Shown here: in pieces, positions 42,687 through 50,124 of the stretch
How positions within the stretch are numbered: position 1 is the stretch's first letter
How the letters are laid out: the number at the start of each line of letters is the position of its first letter
From: Oxalobacteraceae bacterium
GTDB taxonomy: Bacteria; Pseudomonadota; Gammaproteobacteria; Burkholderiales; Burkholderiaceae_D
DNA: 64,000 nucleotides
Assembly (NCBI GenBank): GCA_013284265.1
Contig: JABTBR010000001.1
Coordinates: 1-64,000 of the forward strand
Direction of reading: 5' to 3'
The notes under the pieces: model-generated
Told to the model about the DNA's origin: nothing
What the model saw: the letters and a program-made list of their open reading frames with translations, nothing else
The model's database searches: none
Translations under genes and position numbers: made by a program

Positions 42687-43730
42687 TCAGTGGATGATCG
42701 TCACGGCTGCCGGAGTGACCGACTGCAAGCCGTCCAGGTAAATGAAATCGAGATAATTGGGCATGTCGCTGCGGTCGCTGAGCCGGTTGCGGATGGCCCA
42801 GCGCGCCTCGTCTTCCAGTGCCAGCAGCAAGCCCTGGTCGAGCACCACGCCGAAGCGGTAGCTGGACCAGGCCGCGCGCAGCTTGGCGATGTCGCCGTTG
42901 GCGCTGGCGGCCATCATGGTCTGGGCCGCCACGGGTTCTTCGGCGCAGAAGTGGGCGCCGGCATCGAGCGCGCGCAGCACCCGCCGCATCAGGGCCGGAT
43001 GCTGCAGTACATAGGCCTGGGTGCCGGCCACGTTATACAGGCTTTCGTAGATGTCCTGGCCAAAGAAGGCGACGCCGTTGCCGCCCAGCTGGGCCAGCAG
43101 CTTGTCGAGCAGGGGGTCCCAGCTGGCCACGGCGTCGACGTCGCCGCGCATCAGCGCGCCGGACAGTTCATCCTGCTTGAAGTTGAGCATGCTGACCTCG
43201 GCCGGCGCCAGGCCGTGGCGGTTGATCAGGGCGTTCAGGGCGAAATGGCCGGAGGTGTTCAGCGTGACGCCGACGCGCTTGCCCTTGAGGCTGGCCGGGT
43301 CGAGCACGCCGCGGTCGCGCCGTCCGACCACACCATGGTCGCGGTCGGTGCGGAAGATGGTGGCGATCACCTTGACCGGCTTGTCGTTCATGCCGGCGAA
43401 CATGATGGGGATGTCGGCCACCGTGCCGAGCTGGGCCTGGCCGTCGAGCACGGCTTCCATCGCGGCCTTGCCGCTGGAGCGCGACAGCACGGTGGCATGG
43501 ATGCTCTCGCGCGCGAAATAGCCCTTGGCCTGGGCCGCCAGCACCGGGCAGGTGCCGGGATAGGCAACATTGGTGGCGATGGTCACGCTGTCGGCGCCGG
43601 CCGGCGCATTGGCCGGGGTGCCGGCCAGCCACAGATAGCGGCCCGCCAGCAGCGCCAGGGCGAGCAGCAGCACGGCGGCAAGCGCCATGAGCGGGGCGGC
43701 GGGGCCGCGTCGCGGAGTGCTGTCGGGCAT
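42687..43730 (-). CDS. Orphan NMT1/THI5-like periplasmic substrate-binding protein
   Basis: A 347-residue protein with an N-terminal hydrophobic segment (about 12-32) that may stay as a membrane anchor, then an SBP fold of the NMT1/SsuA type: VTIATNVAYPGTCPVLAAQ, KGYFAREGI-like KGYFARESIHATVL, GKRVGVTLNTSGHFALNAL and FGQDIYESLYNV. Partners for transport (permease, ATPase) are missing; two histidine kinases lie on both sides (57 bp after 43788, 10 bp before 42676). I infer a ligand sensor feeding the kinases. GGAG precedes the ATG at 43730. The ligand is unknown. Confidence 0.82.
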   Translation of the reverse strand: MPDSTPRRGPAAPLMALAAVLLLALALLAGRYLWLAGTPANAPAGADSVTIATNVAYPGTCPVLAAQAKGYFARESIHATVLSRSSGKAAMEAVLDGQAQLGTVADIPIMFAGMNDKPVKVIATIFRTDRDHGVVGRRDRGVLDPASLKGKRVGVTLNTSGHFALNALINRHGLAPAEVSMLNFKQDELSGALMRGDVDAVASWDPLLDKLLAQLGGNGVAFFGQDIYESLYNVAGTQAYVLQHPALMRRVLRALDAGAHFCAEEPVAAQTMMAASANGDIAKLRAAWSSYRFGVVLDQGLLLALEDEARWAIRNRLSDRSDMPNYLDFIYLDGLQSVTPAAVTIIH

Positions 43731-43787
43731 CTGGAACTCCTTTGCCGCGGCGATGGCGCACCGGCTGGCGCGCCGCATCGCCGCCGA

Positions 43788-45302
43788 TTAACTGGAACGG
43801 CTGGCCGCGGTGGCGGGCAGATAAGGCGGGTAATGCGCTTCCTGCTGCGCCGCTTGCTGCGGCGGCTCCTCCTGTCGCGGCGGCTCCGGCAGCGCGCTCT
43901 GGCGCCCGGCGGGATGGCCGATGGTGGGATGGCTGTCGCTGTCCACGCCGGGCTGCGGCGCGCCGCTGCCGTGGGGGCTGCCGGTACCGCTGGCGCTGCT
44001 ACTGCTGCTGAGGTTGCCGACATTGCTGCCATAGCCGCTGCCGGTGTTGACGCCGCTGCTGTTGGCGCCGGCCCCGGCACTGCCGGCCACCGGCGGCAGC
44101 AGCGCGAAGCGCTTGTCGGCGGCGGCGCCCAGGCCCAGCGGCAGCTCGATCCAGAAGGTGCTGCCCACGCCGGGTACGCTGCTGACGCCGATTTCACCCT
44201 GCATCGCCTCGACCAGGCGCTTGGTCAGCACCAGGCCGATGCCGGTACCCTCGGCGCCGGAGGCTTCCTGGCCGAGCCGGTTGAAGGGCTGGAACAGCGA
44301 CTGCTGCTGTTCCAGATCGAGGCCGGTGCCGCTGTCGTGCACGGCCAGGCGCAGGCGGCCGGGCGCGCCGGCCAGGCAATCGAGCACGACGGTGCCACCC
44401 TCGCGGTTGTACTTGATGGCATTCGACAGCAGGTTGATCATCACCTGCTTGAGGCGGGTGCTGTCGGCCTGCACGGTCACGCCGGGCGGCGCCGGAAAGC
44501 GCAGGGTGATGCCGCGGCAGGCGGCCAGCGGTTCGAACATGCTCTGGCATTCCTGCAGCAGCACCGTCAGCGGCATGGTTTCCAGCGTCAGCGACATGCT
44601 GCCGGCCTCGATCTTGGCCAGGTCGAGAATTTCATTGATCAGTGTCAGCAGATGCTTGCCCGATTGCAGTATGTGTTGTGAAAACACTTTTTTCTCGGGC
44701 GGGCTGGCGGGGAATTTGTCGGAGGCGAGGATCTGGGCGAAACCGATGATGGCATTGAGCGGGGTGCGCAACTCGTGGCTCATATTCGACAGGAAGGCGG
44801 TTTTTTCCTCGTTGGCGCGCTCGGCGGCGCGGCGCGCCTGGTCCAGGTCCTGATTAACGGCATGCAATTCGGCCGCGTGTTCGCGCAGGCGCTGTTCCAG
44901 CGCCGCATTGGCCATGCGCAGGGCGCGCGTTTCCAGCGCCCGTCCCAGCACCGGCATGATGGTCGAGACCTTGAAGGGCTTGATGATGTAGTCGAGCGCG
45001 CCGACCTTCATCGCCCTGACCGCCGAGGCGATCGTGCCTTCGCCGGTCATGACGATGCAGGCCAGGTCGGGATCGACGGCGCGCGCGGCCTGCACCAGGG
45101 CGATGCCATCCATGCCCGGCATCATCAGGTCGGTCAGCAGCACATCGAAGCCGGCCGGACGCAAGGCTTCGAGCGCCGCCGTTCCCGAGACGAAACCGGT
45201 GGTGTCGAAATCGTGGTTGCGCAGGGTCGCACACAGGGCCTGCATATGCGCGGCCTCGTCGTCAACTATCAGGATGCGGGGGCGCATGCTTGCGGTAGTC
45301 AT
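43788..45302 (-). CDS. Response regulator-histidine kinase hybrid (REC-HisKA-HATPase)
   Basis: A 504-residue cytosolic signalling protein. The N-terminal receiver (about 6-122) has its aspartate at about 58 in LLTDLMMPGMDG. A coiled coil follows (about 125-165), then the HisKA domain with the histidine at about 176 in SNMSHELRTPLNAIIG and a HATPase domain to about 390 (EGTGIGLVLTKRLVEAM). A long Gly/Ser/Pro-rich tail (395-504) has no recognised domain. It is the first gene of a kinase-SBP-kinase operon. A perfect CRP-type palindrome lies 40 bp upstream. Its output is likely phosphotransfer to another protein. Confidence 0.88.
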   Translation of the reverse strand: MTTASMRPRILIVDDEAAHMQALCATLRNHDFDTTGFVSGTAALEALRPAGFDVLLTDLMMPGMDGIALVQAARAVDPDLACIVMTGEGTIASAVRAMKVGALDYIIKPFKVSTIMPVLGRALETRALRMANAALEQRLREHAAELHAVNQDLDQARRAAERANEEKTAFLSNMSHELRTPLNAIIGFAQILASDKFPASPPEKKVFSQHILQSGKHLLTLINEILDLAKIEAGSMSLTLETMPLTVLLQECQSMFEPLAACRGITLRFPAPPGVTVQADSTRLKQVMINLLSNAIKYNREGGTVVLDCLAGAPGRLRLAVHDSGTGLDLEQQQSLFQPFNRLGQEASGAEGTGIGLVLTKRLVEAMQGEIGVSSVPGVGSTFWIELPLGLGAAADKRFALLPPVAGSAGAGANSSGVNTGSGYGSNVGNLSSSSSASGTGSPHGSGAPQPGVDSDSHPTIGHPAGRQSALPEPPRQEEPPQQAAQQEAHYPPYLPATAASRSS

Positions 45303-45341
45303 GCAATCTCCTCGTTATCCAACCACTATAGACCCTTATGA

Positions 45342-45357
45342 TGTGAATATATTCACA
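45342..45357 (-). promoter_or_regulatory. Perfect CRP-type palindrome before the kinase-SBP-kinase operon
   Basis: TGTGAATATATTCACA is a 16-bp perfect dyad with the classical TGTGA-N6-TCACA half-sites, 40 bp before the start at 45302. TATAGT (45330-45325) or GATAAC (45319-45314) could be the -10. It differs from the TGTGCG-type dyads, suggesting a different Crp-family protein. Confidence 0.65.
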
Positions 45358-45362
45358 CTTTG

Positions 45363-46244
45363 TCACGTGTGGCGCCGATGCCGCAGACTACCAAGCTGCA
45401 AGGCATACTGGCGCGCGAACTCGGCGCCGAGGAAAAAGATCTGAGCCGAGTAATACACCCATAGCAGCAGGGCGATCAAGGAGCCGGCGGCGCCGAAGCT
45501 GCTGGCCACGCCGCTGTTGCCGATATAGGCGCCGATCGCATATTTGCCCAGGGTGAACAGGGTGGCGGTGCCGAGCGCGCCGATGGTGACGTCGCGCCAG
45601 CTCAGCCGGGTGCGCGGCAGCATCTTGAAGATCACCCCGAACATGGCGGCGATGACGGCGAAGCTGATGACGGCGTTGAGCACGGTGAGCAGCAGGGTGG
45701 CGTCCTGGAAACGGCCGTTCCAGTAATGCTCCAGCAAAGCGAGCAGGGCGCTGACCACCAGCGAGACCATCAGCAGGAAGGCCAGCACCAGCACCATGCC
45801 GAAGGACAGCAGGCGGGTGCGCAAGACATCCCATAGCGTACCGCGCTGCAAGGACGGTTCTTGCCAGATTTCATCCAGGCTGGCCTTGAGTTCGGCAAAC
45901 ACGCTGGTCGCGCCGAACAGCAGCAGCGCGCTGGCCACCAGGGTGGCCAGCCGGCCCTGTTCCTTGTTGTGGGCGCTGGCCAGCACCAGCTGGATCGCTT
46001 CGGCGCCCTGCAGTCCAACCAGGCCGCGCAATTGCTGCAGCAGCTCGCCCTGGGCGGCTTGGTGGCCGTAGAAGAAGCCGGCGATGGCGATCACCAGCAC
46101 CAGGATGGGGGCGATCGAAAACAGGGTGTAAAACGCCAGCGCCGCGCCCTTGCTGCTGGCGCGGTGCTCGAACCATTCGCTGACCGCGCAGACGATGACC
46201 TTGCGCAGCGTCGAGGGCGGAGGATGAGGGGTATGCATGTGCAT
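45363..46244 (-). CDS. YihY/BrkB family membrane protein
   Basis: A 293-residue membrane protein with about six helices. Family blocks are SSKGAALAFYTLFSIAPILVLVIA (first helix, here only SSKGAALAFYTLFSIAPIL), ATSVFAELKASLDEIW and GSLIALLLWVYYSAQIFFLGAEF. YihY/BrkB proteins are inner-membrane proteins of unsettled function, once thought to be ribonuclease BN. It stands convergent in sense to the kinase operon, about 60 bases past 45302, with OmpA upstream. No regulatory site was noticed. Confidence 0.9.
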   Translation of the reverse strand: MHMHTPHPPPSTLRKVIVCAVSEWFEHRASSKGAALAFYTLFSIAPILVLVIAIAGFFYGHQAAQGELLQQLRGLVGLQGAEAIQLVLASAHNKEQGRLATLVASALLLFGATSVFAELKASLDEIWQEPSLQRGTLWDVLRTRLLSFGMVLVLAFLLMVSLVVSALLALLEHYWNGRFQDATLLLTVLNAVISFAVIAAMFGVIFKMLPRTRLSWRDVTIGALGTATLFTLGKYAIGAYIGNSGVASSFGAAGSLIALLLWVYYSAQIFFLGAEFARQYALQLGSLRHRRHT

Positions 46245-46279
46245 GGAAGGCCTTTCTTTCCAATGACATTGGGAATAAT

Positions 46280-46320
46280 TTGAAGATGGCCAGGCGCAAG
46301 CGGCGCCTGGCCATGTTCAA
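46280..46320 (-). terminator. Terminator hairpin after ompA-like gene
   Basis: ATGGCCAGGCGC (46286-46297) and GCGCCTGGCCAT (46303-46314) form a perfect 12-bp stem, extended by TTGAA and TTCAA outside with one mismatch. It lies just past the OmpA stop at 46333. Confidence 0.7.
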
Positions 46321-46332
46321 ACAGCCTGCGGT

Positions 46333-47370
46333 TTATTGCACGCGACGTTCAATGGTGATCTGTTCGACTTCGACGCGGCGGTTCGGTTCGAGGCATTTGA
46401 TCAGGTCGGCGCGTTTCTTGTCGTTGCAGCTGACCACGGGATTCTGCTCGCCCTTGCCGACGGCTTCCAGGCGGGTGGCGGCGACGCCCTTGCCGGCCAG
46501 GTAGTTCTTGACCGAGGTGGCGCGCTGTTCCGACAGTTTCTGGTTGTACTTGTCGCTGCCGAGACGGTCGGCGTAGCCGGTGATGACCACGTGATCCAGG
46601 CTTGGATTGGCATTGAGCAAGTTGGCGATATCGTCCAGCTTGGGTTGGGCCGGGGCCAGTTTCGCGCTGTCGAAGGAGAACAGCTCGGTGGCCGACATGG
46701 TGATCTTCTCGAAGCGGGCCGGCGCAGGTGGCAGCGGCGGTGCCAGCGGTGCCGGTGGCGGCGGCTCGACGGCGGCCAGCGGTGCCGGCGGCGGCGGCGG
46801 TGCCGGCTGGGCCGGTTTGCTGAAGGCGTAGTTCAGGCCCAGGGTCAGGTACTGGTTGTTGCTCTTGCTGTTAGGGAAGTCATTGCCGCGGATGAAGCCG
46901 TGCACATTGCGGATATCGGCCTGGAAGGACAGCTGCTCCGTCATCGAGGCCTGGAAGCCCAGGCCGACGCTGGCGTAAGGCGAGGTCTTGGTGATCTGGC
47001 CGATGCCGTTCAGATTGGCCTTGTCGCGCTCGGCGCCGACACCGACCAGCACGAAGGGACGGAAAGTTTTACGGGAGAACATGTACAAGCCGTCTACGCC
47101 CAGGGTGTTTTGCTGGTAGCGCTCGCCATTGTCGCGCGAACGGCCGTAGGTGGTGCCCAGTTGCAGATCCCACGATGGCGAGATGGCCTTGCCGAATTTC
47201 AGGCCGGCACCATAGCCGCGCCGGTCGACGCCGAAATCGGCGTCCGGTTTCATCGCATTGACGCTGGGCTGGATATACCAGGAAGGATTGATGATCTCAT
47301 CGGCGGCGTGGGCGGCGAAGGAGGCGCAGAGGATGGCGGAGGCCAGGGCGATTTTTTTTATTTGGTTCAC
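46333..47370 (-). CDS. ompA: OmpA-family outer-membrane protein
   Basis: A 345-residue protein with a signal peptide (about 1-22, after HAADE), an eight-strand-type beta barrel (about 25-185), a Pro/Ala linker (about 187-220) and a C-terminal OmpA domain with FSFDSAKLAPAQPKLDDIA, ITGYADRLGSDKYN, LSEQRATSVKNYLAG and CLEPNRRVEVEQI. The cysteines in CNDKK and CLEPN are probably paired. It anchors the outer membrane to peptidoglycan. Terminator at 46280 and dyad promoter at 47467-47509, about 100 bp upstream. Confidence 0.93.
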   Translation of the reverse strand: MNQIKKIALASAILCASFAAHAADEIINPSWYIQPSVNAMKPDADFGVDRRGYGAGLKFGKAISPSWDLQLGTTYGRSRDNGERYQQNTLGVDGLYMFSRKTFRPFVLVGVGAERDKANLNGIGQITKTSPYASVGLGFQASMTEQLSFQADIRNVHGFIRGNDFPNSKSNNQYLTLGLNYAFSKPAQPAPPPPPAPLAAVEPPPPAPLAPPLPPAPARFEKITMSATELFSFDSAKLAPAQPKLDDIANLLNANPSLDHVVITGYADRLGSDKYNQKLSEQRATSVKNYLAGKGVAATRLEAVGKGEQNPVVSCNDKKRADLIKCLEPNRRVEVEQITIERRVQ

Positions 47371-47466
47371 AGAGTTGCTCCCGAGTGCAAAGTGGATGGT
47401 TTGAAAAATGGTGACGGTGTCTTTTCGGCGCCGTCCTGCGGATCGCAGCGCCTTGCTGATGAGTCA

Positions 47467-47509
47467 AGAATATGAAATTAGGCAAGCCGGGTCGGTACGC
47501 TAGCGCACC
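47467..47509 (-). promoter_or_regulatory. Dyad operator plus -10 for ompA
   Basis: GGTGCGCTAGCGTACC (minus strand, 47509-47494) has TATTCT (47472-47467) 22 nt downstream; leader about 95 nt. Confidence 0.7.
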
Positions 47510-47538
47510 AAACATTGCGCTAGATCAAAACCATGTTG

Positions 47539-47564
47539 AAAAAGGGAAGTAACATCCGCTTCCC
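47539..47564 (-). terminator. Rho-independent terminator of the collagen-like gene transcript
   Basis: On the minus strand GGGAAG and CTTCCC (47564-47559 and 47549-47544) enclose nine bases and are followed by TTTTT (47543-47539). It lies about 135 bases past the stop at 47701, giving a long 3' tail. Confidence 0.75.
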
Positions 47565-47700
47565 CCTGAGAGTCCGGGAACCGGAGCGGGGCGCGACCAT
47601 CCAATCAGATAGCGCGTGCCCCACCGGGTAGTGCCGGGATGACTTGCCGGAATGGCTTGCGGCCTAACTTGCGGCCTTGCTTGCGGCCTTATTTGCGGGC

Positions 47701-47964
47701 TTACTTGGTTTCCGGTTTGGGTTCCGGTGCCACGATCACGGTGTCGCCAGGCTTGCCTTCGGGGCCGGGCGCGCCGGGCGCGCCTGTCGCTCCGGTGGCG
47801 CCGGGAGCACCCGGTTCGCCGGCGGGGCCAGGAACCGGTACGGGTACGGGCACGGCCACGGTGGCGGGCGCATCCACTTTCGGCGGCGGATTGTTAATGG
47901 TTTTCTCGCAGGCAGTCAAAGTCAGGCTCGCCGCGATGGCGGTCAACAGAAAGGCATATTTCAT
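47701..47964 (-). CDS. Collagen-like (Gly-X-Y) lipoprotein
   Basis: An 87-residue lipoprotein (lipobox LTAC, about residue 19). The mature part has a Val-Pro repeat (VPVPVPVPGP) and then about nine Gly-X-Y triplets (GPAGEPGAPGATGATG and GAPGPEGKPGD), followed by VIVAPEPKPETK. Bacterial collagen-like domains form triple helices, although nine triplets are short for stability. The segment EKTINNPPPK after the Cys resembles other stress lipoproteins. ATG at 47964 begins the signal; an in-frame upstream start at 48072 lies in the promoter region. Its own dyad promoter is at 48068-48110. Confidence 0.75.
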   Translation of the reverse strand: MKYAFLLTAIAASLTLTACEKTINNPPPKVDAPATVAVPVPVPVPGPAGEPGAPGATGATGAPGAPGPEGKPGDTVIVAPEPKPETK

Positions 47965-48283
47965 GATGAGTTCCTTTACATAAATGCCGGGGCCGGAATG
48001 GCGGATGGCTGGGGGACTCCGGGCGGACCAGGCAAGGCTGCCATGGTGGCCCGCGCCAGTTGACATGAGCATAAGCAGGTGGGACGCGCGCTTCTGTTCG
48101 GGAACGCACCAAGCGGGAAAATGGATGTTTTTACTAAATTACTTAAAAAATAAGCAGTTGATGACTTTTTATGTTCGTTGCCGCACAGACCGGGTGCGCC
48201 ACGAATGGCAATCTTGAGTCCAGATGTAGAGGAAGCGGTACCCCACCCACCTCATTCCGGCAATTGTTATAAGGAGTATTCAA
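47965..48283. other. 319-bp divergent intergenic region with a dyad operator
   Basis: It separates the collagen-like lipoprotein from the winged-helix gene. Besides the dyad promoter at 48068-48110, an AT-rich stretch (48128-48170) precedes the plus-strand gene. No further gene is seen. Confidence 0.5.
48068..48110 (-). promoter_or_regulatory. Dyad operator plus -10 for the collagen-like lipoprotein
   Basis: GGTGCGTTCCCGAACA (minus strand, 48110-48095) has TATGCT (48073-48068) 22 nt downstream; leader about 98 nt. Confidence 0.65.
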
Positions 48284-48919
48284 ATGCATGCACTCAGACA
48301 GACGCATCATGTTGCCCGCGGCAACATGGCAGAGCCGCAGGAGTCGCACGATAGCGTGGCCCAACCCGCCAAACTGACGCTAGTGGAGCGCCCGGCGCCC
48401 CTGCCTCAGCAGCGAGCGCCCCTGTCGCTGGCACCGATCGAGCGGATTCGTTCCACCTCGGCTACGCTGCGCCGCATCGAAAACATGCAAAAGCTGATAG
48501 GTGAACTGTCGATGCACGAGATGCTGGCCGACGAAATCGCCTGGTTCCTCAAGTTCTCGCCGTCCGGTGCCCGCAAATACATCCGCGACCTGCGCGAAGC
48601 GGGCGTCATCGAGCTGGCCCGCTATATCGAAGGCACCGCCACCTACCTGGGCAAGGCCGTCTACCAGCTGACCCCCGATCCGGACCGCGTGCGCGCCTTC
48701 CTGGCCGCCATCGTCCAGCCCAAGCGCGAAGGCGCGCCGCCGCGCAAGGAACGTCCCAGCCTGCGCGAGCAGAATATGGCGGGCAACGGCCGTCACTTCC
48801 ACATCCTGGCCGACGACACCCACTATGCGATCCGGGTCAACCGCGGTCCGGTGATGCGCGATCCGCTGGTGGCAGCCCTGTTCGGCTCGGCACCTTCGCA
48901 GCAAAAAGAATCGACCTGA
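48284..48919 (+). CDS. Winged-helix DNA-binding-like protein of unknown role
   Basis: A 211-residue protein without signal or membrane segment. The middle part (about 65-125) reads like a winged helix: MQKLIGELSMHEMLADEIAW, FSPSGARKYIRDLREAGVIE and TYLGKAVYQLTPDPDRVRAF. The flanks are low-complexity and basic. It may be a transcription regulator or a nucleoid-type protein. AAGGAG stands before the ATG at 48284. A good terminator follows. Regulator function is an inference from the fold-like pattern only. Confidence 0.72.
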   Translation: MHALRQTHHVARGNMAEPQESHDSVAQPAKLTLVERPAPLPQQRAPLSLAPIERIRSTSATLRRIENMQKLIGELSMHEMLADEIAWFLKFSPSGARKYIRDLREAGVIELARYIEGTATYLGKAVYQLTPDPDRVRAFLAAIVQPKREGAPPRKERPSLREQNMAGNGRHFHILADDTHYAIRVNRGPVMRDPLVAALFGSAPSQQKEST

Positions 48920-48962
48920 AGGCCGGCGCCACGGCGCCGAACGGTCGTAGCGAATGCAGCAA

Positions 48963-48994
48963 GCAAACCAGCCGGGGCATCCCCGGCTGTTTGC
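48963..48994 (+). terminator. Rho-independent terminator after the winged-helix gene
   Basis: GCAAAC-AGCCGGGG and CCCCGGCT-GTTTGC pair with one bulged base around a CAT loop and are followed by GTTTTC. Confidence 0.75.
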
Positions 48995-49087
48995 GTTTTC
49001 GCAGCAATAGTGATTGAATTGTTGCCAAGGCACCCCATTTGCCCGGTAGCGGTTGCGGTGTTGCGGCCGATTCTGAGGGATGTTCCC

Positions 49088-49975
49088 ATGCTCGATGCAG
49101 TGATCTGGATCAGTTTGACGGCGCTGGCGATCGCCTTGCCCCTGTATGGCCCGCGCTGGCAGTTGCGCCGGGTGCTGGCGCGGCCGCTGCCGGCCGAGGC
49201 CGAGGCTGTGCTGCGGCGCAATATTCCCCCGTATGGGCGCATGGCGCCGGCCTTGCAGGCCCAATTGCGCCAACTGGTGGTGCAGTTCCTGCACCAGAAA
49301 AAATTCATCGGCTGCGAAGGTCTGGTGGTCGACGACGAGATGGCCGTCACCATCGCCGGCCAGGCTTGCCTGCTGTTGCTGAACCGTCCCAGCAAGGTCT
49401 ATCCTTCGCTGCATACCATCATGGTCTATCCCAGCGCCTTCGTGGCCCAGCGCCACAGCGTGGGGCCGGGCGGGGTGGTGACGCCGGACCGCCAGAGCAT
49501 GCTGGGCGAATCCTGGGACGATGGCCGCGTGGTGCTGTCCTGGGACGACGTCAAGAACGGCGCGCGCGACTGGACCGATGGCCACAATATCGTGCTGCAC
49601 GAATTCGCCCACCAGCTCGACAGCGAGTCGGGCCGCGCGAACGGCGCGCCCTATCTGGGCAGCGTTTCGAACTACCGCCAGTGGTCGGAAGTGCTGGAAC
49701 GCGATTACCAGCACCTGCGCTTTTCCGCGATGTACCGCCAGCACAGCGTGATGGACCACTACGGCGCCACCAATCCGGCCGAATTCTTTGCCGTGGCCAC
49801 CGAAACCTTCTTTGAAAAACCGTGGCAGATGGCCGAGCACCATGGCGAGCTGTTCGGCGAGTTCCTCAAATACTACCGGGTCGACCCGCGCGATTGGCAG
49901 GCCGCGCCACTGCCGCCGCCGCCGCCCGAGCCGGAAGCGGCGCCGCGCCTGTATTCCTTCGCGGCGGGCTGGTAG
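49088..49975 (+). CDS. mtfA: MtfA-type M90 zinc peptidase
   Basis: A 295-residue protein of the MtfA/zinc-dependent peptidase family. It has an N-terminal hydrophobic segment (about 2-20), then HQKKFIGCEGLVVDDEMAVTIAGQACLL and the active-site block IVLHEFAHQLDSESG (HExxH, about residue 178) with the third zinc-site glutamate in ATNPAEFFAVATETFFEKP. E. coli MtfA is a cytosolic peptidase that binds the Mlc repressor. Length fits the family. ATG at 49088 follows GAGGGATG and is preferred over 49010. Confidence 0.9.
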   Translation: MLDAVIWISLTALAIALPLYGPRWQLRRVLARPLPAEAEAVLRRNIPPYGRMAPALQAQLRQLVVQFLHQKKFIGCEGLVVDDEMAVTIAGQACLLLLNRPSKVYPSLHTIMVYPSAFVAQRHSVGPGGVVTPDRQSMLGESWDDGRVVLSWDDVKNGARDWTDGHNIVLHEFAHQLDSESGRANGAPYLGSVSNYRQWSEVLERDYQHLRFSAMYRQHSVMDHYGATNPAEFFAVATETFFEKPWQMAEHHGELFGEFLKYYRVDPRDWQAAPLPPPPPEPEAAPRLYSFAAGW

Positions 49976-50124
49976 GGAGGGGAGGGCAGGCGGCAAGAGC
50001 CTGTTCCCATTGGTAAAAAAGCATATCAAAACGCATTTGTATTTTTACAACTCAATCGGCCGCTTGTTTTTGTCTGTGGGACTATTGATCGCCTGCTTTT
50101 CCACCCACGCGATCGGAGTCCGCC

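Larger units (their letters stand above)
47371..47700. other. 330-bp intergenic region between ompA and the collagen-like gene
   Basis: It holds the ompA dyad promoter, a terminator for the upstream gene and a degenerate CTTGCGGCCTTA-type repeat at 47640-47690, part of a long 3' untranslated region. No further gene is seen. Confidence 0.55.
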
